Below, piece after piece: positions 54,590-63,030 of a DNA stretch of 64,000 nt. The translations under genes and the position numbers were made by a program. Within the stretch, counting starts at the first letter, position 1; every line of letters begins with the position of its first letter. The stretch is taken from the NCBI RefSeq assembly GCF_050410795.1, contig NZ_CP191258.1, positions 372,001 to 436,000 of the forward strand. The letters run 5' to 3'. The notes under the pieces were generated by a model that saw nothing but the letters and a program-made list of their open reading frames with translations, ran no database searches and had not been told where the DNA came from. The DNA comes from Fontivita pretiosa. GTDB lineage: Bacteria; Planctomycetota; Phycisphaerae; Tepidisphaerales; Tepidisphaeraceae.

Positions 54590-57346
54590 CTAATTCCTGT
54601 TGGCCTGTCCCTGCGATTCGCCGGCCTCGACGACCGGAGCGACGTTGACCGGCTGGTTGGACTGCGCCTGTTTCAGCTTCGCCTGCAATTGCAGCCTCAG
54701 GCTGTTCAGCTCGTCACGCGGCGGCACCTGCCCGAGTCGTTCGAGCGATTTTTCCCAGGCCTGCTGCGCTTCGGCATGACGGTTCAACCTGTACAGCACG
54801 TCGCCCAGATGATCCAGCACAACCGGGTCGGCCTGCTCGGCCGGCTGCGCCGCCTGCTCGAGCCATCGCAGCGCTTCGGCAAACCTCCCGCGTTTGTACA
54901 GTACCCATCCGAGACTGTCGAGATAGGATGGATTATCCGGCTCGGCCTGGACCGCGACGCGGATCAGCGCTTCAGCGCGATCCAGGTTCTTGCCCGCGTC
55001 GGCCCAGGTGTAGCCCAGGTCATTTCCCGCCGGCGCATGAGTCGGATCCAGCCTCAAAACCTCCTGGAGAAGCTGCTCGGTAAGCTGCTGCTGTCCGATT
55101 CGCTGGTACAGATGCGCCAGGTAATAGAGCAGGTCCGGGTCCTGGGCGACCGCCTGCCGCGCCGCATCCAGCACGCGTGTTGCATCGGCGGTGCGGTTCT
55201 GCGAGACATAGATCTCGATCAGAGCCTCGACTACCGTCCGGTTGCCCGGGTCTTTCGCCCTTTCAGCCTCGAGCAGCTCAACAGCCTCCTGCGACCGACC
55301 GGCGGCATTGAAAAGCAGCACCAGCGATGTGACGACGTCGGCGTCGTCCGGATGCTGCTCGAACAGCCGTCTGATCAGCTCGATCGCGTCGTTGGCTCGA
55401 CGCTGCTGGACAAGCTCGGCGGCCTGCTGGACGCGCGCCGTGATGCTGGTCGGATCGGCGGCAAGCCACTTTTCCAGCAGGTCGCGGGCATTATGCGGGG
55501 AGTTGTTCTGCCGGTAATACGAGAGCAGAAGCTGATAGGCCGGGGCAAAGCGCGGACGCTCGCTGATCAGCTTCCACATGAGCTGCTCGAACTGGCTGGT
55601 GCGCTGGCTCTTGTGCAGGGCCAGGGCAAGCTGAAGTTGCAGGTCGGGCGAGGGGCGTCGCTGGCTGGCGGAGGCGAGCTGCACTGCCTGCGAGAACGCC
55701 TCCACCGCCGCTTCGGCTCTGTCCGCTCTCAATTCCACCAGCCCGCGCAGCTCCGCGGCCAGGTCCGCCCGGCCACGTGATCTGACCGATTCGATCAACT
55801 CATCCACGGCGCGTTGCCGCGACGTCTGGTCCCAGTCCGACCGGGAAAGGTAACTGTCCAGCAGCGCGCGACACGCTGGATCAAACGGGGGGTTGGCGGC
55901 GGCGGCCTGTTCCAGCGCCGCCCGCGCGGTGTTTGCACGCGACCAGCCGCTGGCCACCCGCCAGATCCAGTACTGCTTTGCCGCTTCCGCATCGGGCCGA
56001 ACCGCGAGCTTCTGAAGCCCGCCCAGCCGCAGCGCGTGCCGGCGTGAAAGGCGCGTCAGGTCCAGCAGCAGCGGCGTCAGCTCGGACGTGGCGTCGGGAT
56101 GATCGGCGCAAACCTCGATGATGAGCCGGGCGGCATCGGTGACGCGGTCGCGGTCGGCATACAGCCGCCAGAGTCGCTCGACAATCTCCAGATCGCCGTC
56201 GTGCGACCGGATCGCGTCTCTTAGCAGCGCCGCGGCCTCGGCTTCTCGCCCCGCTTCGGCCAGCGTATCGGCCAGGGCAAACAAAATCGCCCTGTCCTGC
56301 GGTTGCTGACGGTGCAGTTTCCACAGCTCCTGAACAAAATCCTCCTGGCGTCCCAGTTCCTGATACACTTGGCGCAGGAGCTGGATCGATTCGCTGCTGG
56401 CGTGGAAGCGCCTGACCAGGTCGGCCGCTGATGCAATCGCCTGCTGGTGCTGTCCCAGCTTCACGCGCAACCGCACCAGCCTGGCCTGATGTTCAAAGTC
56501 ATTAGGCGCGCGATCGGCCACGTTCTGGTAAGCTCGCAGCGCCTGCTCGAACTCGCCACGCTTCTCGTGCAGCGTGCCGATCTGCTCATAGATCAGATGA
56601 GGATGGGCCTGGAGATAGCTGGCCTCGGGGCTTGCGCGAAAGCGGATGCCGTTGCGCTGGATGCGCCTCAGCAGGCTCTGGTAACAATCCAGGGCGGCTC
56701 GATCGTAACCCTGCTGCTGCAAAAGGACGGCCAGGCGGTAATCCACCACCAGCGCCAGCGGATCCTCTGCCTGCCGGTATTCGGTGGTTTGCCTTGCCAT
56801 GCGGAAGCGTTCGATGGCGCGGTTCAGATCGCCACGTGACTGATACGCCCGGCCAAGCTCGGTCTGCACTTCGATGTCATCGGGCCTGATCCTGGCGGCC
56901 TGCTCGAAAGCGGCCAGGGCGCGATCCGCCGACCCGCCGATTCCCTGATACGCCTGCCCCAGCGTGAACCACAGTTCGTAGCTGTCTGGATCGAGCTTGA
57001 CGGCCTTCTCCAACAGGTTGATTGCGGTGTAGCGTTGATTCTGAAGCAGCGCGTCGCGCGCCCGTGCGAACAATTCGATGGCCTCCAGAGGCGGAGGCTG
57101 ATCGGCGGGGCGCGTGGATGCCGCCGGGGCGGGCAGCGTAACGACCGGCAGGATCTGATCCAGGCTCAGCTCAGCGCGCGGTTCGGATACCGGCGATGTC
57201 GTCGCCAGCGGGCTGGTGCTCGGGGCAGTAGCGCCGGGCCTTGCCGGCCCACGCCGTGCGACACATCCCCCCACCAGCATCAGCGCCGCACTCAGGTATG
57301 CCGCGATAACAGACCAACCGGATGCTCGCACGTTGCCCTCGCACAC
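54590..57346 (-). CDS. TPR-repeat lipoprotein
   Basis: The 918-residue protein starts MCEGNVRASGWSVIAAYLSA and has a lipobox-like LVGGC at residues about 24-28, so it is probably a lipoprotein processed by LspA. After a Pro/Ala-rich spacer come at least fifteen tetratricopeptide repeats (for example LWFTLGQAYQGIGGSADRAL, QTELGRAYQSRGDLNRAIER, YLDSLGWVLYKRGRFAEALR). It resembles the large TPR proteins linked to exopolysaccharide systems in planctomycetes, which is consistent with glycan genes at 49298-53817, but no partner protein can be named. Only nine bases separate its start from the hisG stop. Confidence 0.87.
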   Translation of the reverse strand: MCEGNVRASGWSVIAAYLSAALMLVGGCVARRGPARPGATAPSTSPLATTSPVSEPRAELSLDQILPVVTLPAPAASTRPADQPPPLEAIELFARARDALLQNQRYTAINLLEKAVKLDPDSYELWFTLGQAYQGIGGSADRALAAFEQAARIRPDDIEVQTELGRAYQSRGDLNRAIERFRMARQTTEYRQAEDPLALVVDYRLAVLLQQQGYDRAALDCYQSLLRRIQRNGIRFRASPEASYLQAHPHLIYEQIGTLHEKRGEFEQALRAYQNVADRAPNDFEHQARLVRLRVKLGQHQQAIASAADLVRRFHASSESIQLLRQVYQELGRQEDFVQELWKLHRQQPQDRAILFALADTLAEAGREAEAAALLRDAIRSHDGDLEIVERLWRLYADRDRVTDAARLIIEVCADHPDATSELTPLLLDLTRLSRRHALRLGGLQKLAVRPDAEAAKQYWIWRVASGWSRANTARAALEQAAAANPPFDPACRALLDSYLSRSDWDQTSRQRAVDELIESVRSRGRADLAAELRGLVELRADRAEAAVEAFSQAVQLASASQRRPSPDLQLQLALALHKSQRTSQFEQLMWKLISERPRFAPAYQLLLSYYRQNNSPHNARDLLEKWLAADPTSITARVQQAAELVQQRRANDAIELIRRLFEQHPDDADVVTSLVLLFNAAGRSQEAVELLEAERAKDPGNRTVVEALIEIYVSQNRTADATRVLDAARQAVAQDPDLLYYLAHLYQRIGQQQLTEQLLQEVLRLDPTHAPAGNDLGYTWADAGKNLDRAEALIRVAVQAEPDNPSYLDSLGWVLYKRGRFAEALRWLEQAAQPAEQADPVVLDHLGDVLYRLNRHAEAQQAWEKSLERLGQVPPRDELNSLRLQLQAKLKQAQSNQPVNVAPVVEAGESQGQANRN

Positions 57347-57355
57347 GTTTGGCCG

Positions 57356-58249
57356 TCAGGGAATTACCTTGTTCAGCGGATACGTAATGATCCCCGTGGC
57401 CCCGGCACGCTTCAGCCGCGGGATCAGCTCACGCTCCTGTTTTTCTTCCAGAATCACCTCCACCGCAACCCACTCCGGATCATTCAGCCGGCTGATCGTC
57501 GGACTCTTCTCCGCCGGCAGAAAGCTGACCACCTCCGGCAACTGCTTTTCCGGCACGTTCATCTTCAGCCCGATCTTCGCCTTGGCCTCGATGGCCCCCT
57601 TGAGCAGCATCGCGATGTTCTCCATTTTCTCGCGTTTCCAGGGTATGGCCCAGGCGCTCTTGTTGGCGATGAAGCGGGTGGTGCTGGTCAGGATCGTATC
57701 GACGATGCGGAGGTTATTGGCGCGGATCGATGAGCCGGTTTCGGTGATGTCCACGATCCCGTCCAGCAGCCGCGCCTTGATCTCGGTGGTCCCCCAGGAG
57801 AACTCCACCGTCACGTTGATCCCCTTCTGCTGGAAGTATCGCCGCGTCGTGTTCACCAGCTCCGTGGCGATGATCTTGCCGTCCAGGTCCTCGGGCCTCT
57901 TGACCTCGCTTTCCTCCGGCACGGCCAGCACCCACCTGGCGGGGTTGCGGCTGGCGCGGGAATACTCCAGCTCGCAGATTTCGATCACGTCGTCGACGTT
58001 GCCGTTTTCCACGATCCAGTCGTGCCCGGTCAGGCCACAGTCGATAATCCCGTCGGCGACATAGCGGCTGATCTCCTGCGCCCGGAACAGCACCGCTGAG
58101 AGCTTCTCGTCATCAATGCGCGGAAAGACGCTGCGCTCGGGGATGGAAACGTGATAACCGGCCTTGCCGAACAGATCGACGGTCGCCGCCTGGAGACTGC
58201 CCGAGGGCAGCCCGATGCGGAGGGTGGTGGGGGGAAGTTTCTCGGTCAT
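57356..58249 (-). CDS. hisG: ATP phosphoribosyltransferase, long form
   Basis: HisG catalyses the first step of histidine synthesis, ATP + PRPP to phosphoribosyl-ATP. The 297-residue protein from ATG 58249 (MTEKLPPTTLRIGLPSGSLQ) contains GIIDCGLTGHDWIVENG, LDGKIIATELVNTTRRYF and LLDGIVDITETGSSIRANNL, with the PRPP-binding Thr/Gly loop. The C-terminal PII-like regulatory domain (VAVEVILEEKQERELIPRLK) marks the long, feedback-inhibited form, which does not need HisZ. No other his gene is in the window. Confidence 0.95.
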   Translation of the reverse strand: MTEKLPPTTLRIGLPSGSLQAATVDLFGKAGYHVSIPERSVFPRIDDEKLSAVLFRAQEISRYVADGIIDCGLTGHDWIVENGNVDDVIEICELEYSRASRNPARWVLAVPEESEVKRPEDLDGKIIATELVNTTRRYFQQKGINVTVEFSWGTTEIKARLLDGIVDITETGSSIRANNLRIVDTILTSTTRFIANKSAWAIPWKREKMENIAMLLKGAIEAKAKIGLKMNVPEKQLPEVVSFLPAEKSPTISRLNDPEWVAVEVILEEKQERELIPRLKRAGATGIITYPLNKVIP

Positions 58250-58314
58250 GTTGGTTGGCTGGTGGTCAGTGCCCGGCGACCGCACGCGTCGCCGCCGACT
58301 GGCCACTCCCTTGC

Positions 58315-58944
58315 TCAGGCTTTCGCCTTCTTCTTTCGTCTCGATTCCTCAAACACGGTTGTCCGGATGGCGCGGAAGAAATCGTGGCACTCCTCGGCCT
58401 TGAGGTTGTGCTCGATGAACTTCTGTGCATCCTCAAGAGTCGTCTGCTCATCGACGACCTGTTCCTCACGGAGATACGCCAGGGTTTCGTTGTCGATCGG
58501 GAAGGCGTGCCCGTCGAAACCGTAGAGCATCACATACGCCTCCACGAACGGGTGGATGTCCGGCAGCTCACGGAGGAACTGGCGTGCGTCGCGGCGGCTG
58601 AGCGTCTTGAGCCGTTCCAGGCTCAGCGTGTGCTCACGCTCGAAGATGTTGTTCAGCGCCTGCGTGATCATCGCCACCCGACGCTCGATGTCCGGATAGC
58701 GCACGCCCAGAAGCTCCTGGATTTCCAGATCCGTCGCCACGCGAAGCTCGTTGAGGTCCACGAACTCCTTCTGGATGGCGCGCATGGCTTCCTCGGCCCT
58801 GGCGTCGGACACGTCGTAGCTCATGGCTGCGCGGACCAGCGCTTCCAGCGGCTCCTGCGGCTGACGCGGCTCGGGCTTGTATTCCCGTACCAGTTGCCTC
58901 ACCAGCGAACGCAGGGCGTCAACATATTTTGCGGTGTTTTTCAT
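58315..58944 (-). CDS. HhH-GPD (endonuclease III-like) protein without obvious catalytic residues
   Basis: The 209-residue protein overlaps rbfA by four bases (ATGA). Helices and spacing resemble the endonuclease III fold: MRAIQKEFVDLNELRVATDL, EIQELLGVRYPDIERRVAMI, SRRDARQFLRELPDIHPFVE and FPIDNETLAYL. The helix-hairpin-helix sequence lacks the usual LPGVGxK with its catalytic Lys; an Asp is retained in PIDNE; no iron-sulfur Cys cluster is present. A basic tail (ESRRKKKAKA) ends the protein. I infer a non-catalytic or divergent DNA- or RNA-binding relative. Coupling to rbfA suggests a role in translation or ribosome assembly. Confidence 0.65.
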   Translation of the reverse strand: MKNTAKYVDALRSLVRQLVREYKPEPRQPQEPLEALVRAAMSYDVSDARAEEAMRAIQKEFVDLNELRVATDLEIQELLGVRYPDIERRVAMITQALNNIFEREHTLSLERLKTLSRRDARQFLRELPDIHPFVEAYVMLYGFDGHAFPIDNETLAYLREEQVVDEQTTLEDAQKFIEHNLKAEECHDFFRAIRTTVFEESRRKKKAKA

Positions 58945-59369
58945 TGCTGGGTCGAATCCAATTCGTCGGTCGTCTGTTCCTGGCCTTCGGCGACACCCTC
59001 GGCACGCTGCCGCTCACGCTCGGCAGATTCCCGGGCGGCCTTCTCGATCAGGCTCAGCACCGTCAGTTCCTTCTTGAGATTCTCGTCAATGTGGAACTTG
59101 AGGTACGGCGCCACCCGCAGCGTCATCTGCTTGGTCAGCTTCATGCGCATCAGCCCCGCCGAGTGACGCAGCGCGTTCAGCGCCGCGGTCTGCTGTCCCG
59201 GGGTGCCCATGATCGTGACGTACACGTCGGCCACGGACAGATCCGCGCTGACCTTGACGCGCGTAATGCTGGGCATGCCCCTGAGCCGCGGATCATTCAG
59301 CTCGCGCATGATGATCTGCGCCAGTTCGTGCTTGATCGTGCTTCCGATTCGTTCGGTACGTCGGGACAT
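58941..59369 (-). CDS. rbfA: Ribosome-binding factor A
   Basis: RbfA binds the 30S subunit and helps mature 16S rRNA. The 142-residue protein from ATG 59369 (MSRRTERIGSTIKHELAQII) has the KH-like fold with RELNDPRLRGMPSITRVKVS, DLSVADVYVTIMG and LRVAPYLKFHIDENLKKEL, and a Glu/Gln-rich C-terminal tail. It follows infB and a DUF503 gene on the same strand, the usual order of this operon. Confidence 0.94.
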   Translation of the reverse strand: MSRRTERIGSTIKHELAQIIMRELNDPRLRGMPSITRVKVSADLSVADVYVTIMGTPGQQTAALNALRHSAGLMRMKLTKQMTLRVAPYLKFHIDENLKKELTVLSLIEKAARESAERERQRAEGVAEGQEQTTDELDSTQQ

Positions 59370-59472
59370 TGAACCAAGGCAGCGAGGCACCAGGGCACCA
59401 GACACGAAGGGGAGCGATTCGCCGATGCGCGACCCACGTGCCTGCGTGCCTGCCTGCCCGCCTGCCTCTCCT

Positions 59473-59754
59473 TCATAACAACTCAATCTGATAGTCCACC
59501 AGACTCACCTGTGGCACCATCCGGACGAAGTCAACCAGCTTGCTCAAGGCGCTCTGAACATAGCGGCCGTCGTTGCTCACCATCGCCATGCCCAGAATCG
59601 ACCGCCGGTGCTCATCCAGCGCCCCCACTTCGGCGATCGACACATTATGGTGATGCGCGATCCGGTCCTTGATGCTCTTGATCACCCGCCGCTTGTCCTT
59701 GAGCGAAAACGCGTCCGGGATCGCCAGTTCGATTTGCAGAACACCGATCGTCAT
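59473..59754 (-). CDS. DUF503 family protein (YlxP-like)
   Basis: The 93-residue protein from ATG 59754 (MTIGVLQIELAIPDAFSLKD) has the DUF503 signature: SLKDKRRVIKSIKDRIAHHH, NVSIAEVGALDEHRRSILGM and a C-terminal VSLVDYQIELL. It lies between infB and rbfA, as ylxP does in Bacillus, which suggests a role linked to ribosome assembly or translation; the biochemical function is unknown. Confidence 0.92.
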   Translation of the reverse strand: MTIGVLQIELAIPDAFSLKDKRRVIKSIKDRIAHHHNVSIAEVGALDEHRRSILGMAMVSNDGRYVQSALSKLVDFVRMVPQVSLVDYQIELL

Positions 59755-59820
59755 AGTGGCCGCTGGCCGCCGCACGGCACCGTAGCTTCAGTGGCTGCTG
59801 ATCGCCGGCAACTGGCCAGT

Positions 59821-62800
59821 TCACAACGTTCTCTCGTGCTTCTCGCGGACATACGCCTCCAGCCGGTCGCCAACCTTGATGTCGTCGTACCCGGCCAGCT
59901 TGATGCCGCACTCGAACCCGGCTTTGACCTCCCTGACATCGTCCTTCATCCGCCGCAGCGTCTCGATCGACAGGTCCTCAGCGACGACCTTGCCATCGCG
60001 GATCAGACGAATCTTGCTGCCGCGCTGGATGTGCCCGTCGGTGACCATGCACCCGGCAATGTTGCCCACCCTGGAGACCTTGAACACCTGGCGGATTTCG
60101 GCATGTCCGTGCAGTTTCTCGCGGATCTCGGGTTCCAGCATCCCCGACAGCGACTTCTTCAGATCGTCGAAGATCTCGTAGATCACCCGATAGAGCTTCA
60201 CGTCAATGTGATTCTGCTCGGCCAGCGCCCGTGCCGCATCGTCCGGAACCACGTGGAATCCGATGATCGCCACCTTGTTCGGATGCTGCGGGTCGTCGGG
60301 GTTGATCCGGCTGGCCATCGCGAGCTGAACGTCGCTTTCGGTGATCGGACCAACCGCGGCGTGGATGACCTTGACCCGGACCTCATCGGTGTTCTGCGAG
60401 GTCACGGTATTCACCAGCGTCTCCAGCGATCCCTGCACGTCCGCCTTGATGATCAGGTTGATGGTCTTGACCTCGCTGCCCCTGATTGTGGCCAGCAGGT
60501 TGTCGGCCGAGACCCGGTTCTGCTGGGCAAGCTGCCGCTGCCGCGCCTTCTCGGCGCGTTCCTCGGCGATTGCGCGGGCACGCTCCAGGTCCGAGACCAC
60601 GAAGAACTTGTCCCCCGCCGCCGGCAGCTCGCTCAGCCCCGAGACGATCACCGGCATGCTCGCCGTGGCCTGCTCGATCGGGCGGTGGTTGTCATCCAGC
60701 AGGCTGCGGATGCGACCGTAGCCCGGGCCGCACAGGATCACGTCGCCGACTTTCAGCGTGCCATCCTGCACCAGCACCGTGGCCACAGGTCCCAGCCCCG
60801 GATCGATGCGTGCCTCGATAACGGTTCCGCGCGCCGGCGCGGTCGGATCGAATTTCAGCTCCAGCAGCTCTGCCTGGTAATCCAGGATTTCGATCAGTTC
60901 CTTGATTCCCTGACCGGTGATCGCGCTGGTGCGGACGACTTCCGTATCTCCGCCCCATTCCACCGGGTTCAGGTTCTGCGCTGCGAGCTGGCCCAGCACC
61001 ATCTCCGGATTGGCGTCGGGACGGTCGATCTTGTTCAGTGCCACGACAATCGGCACGCCAGCGGCGCGCGCGTGGTTGATCGATTCGATCGTCTGCGGTT
61101 GCACTCCCTCCGCCGCCGACACCACCAGAACCACCACGTCGGTCATGGTCGCGCCGCGGGCACGCATCGCGGTAAAAGCCTCGTGCCCGGGCGTGTCGAT
61201 GAAGGTCACGCGCTTGCGCCTGCCGTCGGCGCCTTCGATCTCCACCATCCATGCCGCGGTGTGCTGGGTAATACCCCCCGCCTCGCTGGCCGCCACGTTG
61301 GCGCTGCGAATCTTGTCCAGCAGGCTCGTCTTGCCGTGGTCCACATGCCCCAGAATCGTCACGACCGGCGGGCGCGGCTTCAGCACCGCAGGATCAGGCT
61401 TGCGACTCTGGAACTCCTGAATCAACTGCTCCTCCAGTGACGGCTCGGCCGTCACCTTCAGCTCCACGCCGTATTCCAGCGCCAGTGCCTCGGCCACGTC
61501 CTGATCCAGCGTCTGGTTGATTGTCGCGAAGATCCCCTGACGCATCAGCTTGGAGATGATGTCGCTGCTCCTGACCCCCAGTGCCGCCGACAACGAGCGG
61601 ACGGTGATCGGCTGCTCGATTTCGACGGTGCCGCCGCGCTGGACTGGTGTCTTGGCCACCGCGTGCGTGCCGCGTGCCTCGCTTCTGCGCAGGTGCGCAT
61701 CGAAATCGGTCCTGAAGCTTGCCGCCGCTGCCAGTCGGTCCTGACGCTCGATCAGATCCGCGTCGGTGAACTCGCGCAGTTTCTCCATTGCCTCGCCGCG
61801 ACGACCGTCCGGTCCGCGACGACGGTTGGAGTTGGTCCGTCCCCGTGCCGCTGCCTTGCGACGCTCGGTCTCCTCGTCTTCTTCGGAGACCCTTACACCG
61901 CGACCGGCTGCGGGACGCGCCTGAGGAATTGACGGTGCTTCGGCCGCAGGATTCAGAGGCCGCCTCGGACGCGGCTGGGGCACAATGTCCGGTGCTTCTT
62001 CCCGGACCACGCGCGGACCCTGAATCACCGCGGGTCTGGGCACCACCAGACGCGGGGCAGGGGTAATCGGCCTGCGTTCGGTCGTGGCCTGCTGTTGCTG
62101 TTGCTGCTGCTGTTGGGCGCGAGTGGCCAGGGTCACGGTGGGCCGTGAACCGGCGGCGGGCTTGGGGACCGGCGCCGTCGGCGCAGGGGCAGTCGGCGCA
62201 GGCGTGGCGGCCGCAGGCGCGGCGGCCGCAGGCGTGGCCGGCGCACTGCCGCTATCGGCAGCCCGCGGGGGCGCGGGCGCCTCGGCCACGGGTGCAGCCA
62301 CCGGTGCAGCCGGGGGCGTCACCGGCACCACCGGCACGGGCGCCGTCGGCGCAGAAGTTGTCTGCGGAAACGCAGTCGGCTCGGCACCAGCCGTCGGCAG
62401 TCCGGCGGGTGCAGGCGCAATGGTAACCGAAGGCGCTGCGCCCGGTCCGGGCTCTGCCGGGACCGCAGGCGTCGCAGGGCTGGCCGCTGGCGGAGCAGCC
62501 GCCGGCGGAGCAGGCGCTTCAGGCGCACGCCTGGCTTCGGCAACCGCCTGCTGCGGCTGGGCGGCGGGCGCTGCCTCGGCAGGCGCCTCGGCCGACGGAG
62601 CTGCTGGCGCGGGGGTGGCGTGTGTCGGCGGCGTACGCTTGCGCATCGTCGCAGCGCGCGCAGCCTCAAGCTCATGCTGGGCTTCGGCCTCGGCAGTCGG
62701 AGCGGCTGTTTCCCCGCCTTCCGCTGCGGTTGCGTCGGCTTTCCTGCGAGCACGACGCGCCGCTGTCTTGGGCTTCTCCGCCACCGCCACTGGCGCTGCC

Positions 62801-62994
62801 ATCTCCACTGCAGTGCCCTGCCCGTGAGCGGCGCTGAACCATTCGCGCACCGACTCCGCCAGGCCCAGCGGCAACACGCTCATGTGGTTAGGCGCCTTGT
62901 CACCCAGGCCTTCATCCCGAAGCTTGTCCAGGATCTGCTTGCTCTGGACGCCCAGCTCCTTCGCCAGTTGATTGACTCGAATACCTTTCGCCAA
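59821..62994 (-). CDS. infB: Translation initiation factor IF-2
   Basis: The 1057-residue protein begins MAKGIRVNQLAKELGVQSKQ, the IF2_N domain. Residues about 65-360 are a very long Ala/Pro/Glu-rich linker with a nine-Gln run. A second IF2_N domain follows (near RSLSAALGVRSSDIISKLMR), then the GTPase with P-loop GHVDHGKTS at residue 549, FIDTPGHEAF and ALNKIDRPDANP, and C-terminal domains (GSRIRLIRDGKVVAEDLS-like SKIRLIRDGK). The start is 36 nt downstream of the nusA stop. The long linker explains its large size. Confidence 0.97.
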   Translation of the reverse strand: MAKGIRVNQLAKELGVQSKQILDKLRDEGLGDKAPNHMSVLPLGLAESVREWFSAAHGQGTAVEMAAPVAVAEKPKTAARRARRKADATAAEGGETAAPTAEAEAQHELEAARAATMRKRTPPTHATPAPAAPSAEAPAEAAPAAQPQQAVAEARRAPEAPAPPAAAPPAASPATPAVPAEPGPGAAPSVTIAPAPAGLPTAGAEPTAFPQTTSAPTAPVPVVPVTPPAAPVAAPVAEAPAPPRAADSGSAPATPAAAAPAAATPAPTAPAPTAPVPKPAAGSRPTVTLATRAQQQQQQQQQATTERRPITPAPRLVVPRPAVIQGPRVVREEAPDIVPQPRPRRPLNPAAEAPSIPQARPAAGRGVRVSEEDEETERRKAAARGRTNSNRRRGPDGRRGEAMEKLREFTDADLIERQDRLAAAASFRTDFDAHLRRSEARGTHAVAKTPVQRGGTVEIEQPITVRSLSAALGVRSSDIISKLMRQGIFATINQTLDQDVAEALALEYGVELKVTAEPSLEEQLIQEFQSRKPDPAVLKPRPPVVTILGHVDHGKTSLLDKIRSANVAASEAGGITQHTAAWMVEIEGADGRRKRVTFIDTPGHEAFTAMRARGATMTDVVVLVVSAAEGVQPQTIESINHARAAGVPIVVALNKIDRPDANPEMVLGQLAAQNLNPVEWGGDTEVVRTSAITGQGIKELIEILDYQAELLELKFDPTAPARGTVIEARIDPGLGPVATVLVQDGTLKVGDVILCGPGYGRIRSLLDDNHRPIEQATASMPVIVSGLSELPAAGDKFFVVSDLERARAIAEERAEKARQRQLAQQNRVSADNLLATIRGSEVKTINLIIKADVQGSLETLVNTVTSQNTDEVRVKVIHAAVGPITESDVQLAMASRINPDDPQHPNKVAIIGFHVVPDDAARALAEQNHIDVKLYRVIYEIFDDLKKSLSGMLEPEIREKLHGHAEIRQVFKVSRVGNIAGCMVTDGHIQRGSKIRLIRDGKVVAEDLSIETLRRMKDDVREVKAGFECGIKLAGYDDIKVGDRLEAYVREKHERTL

Positions 62995-63030
62995 AACGGC
63001 CTCCCGAAAACACGTTCTTAATCAGGTGAA

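Noticed and set aside
62084..62827. Plus-strand frame with a Cys run and Gly/Ala-rich sequence.
   Set aside because: It is the complement of the Ala/Pro linker and Gln run of IF-2.
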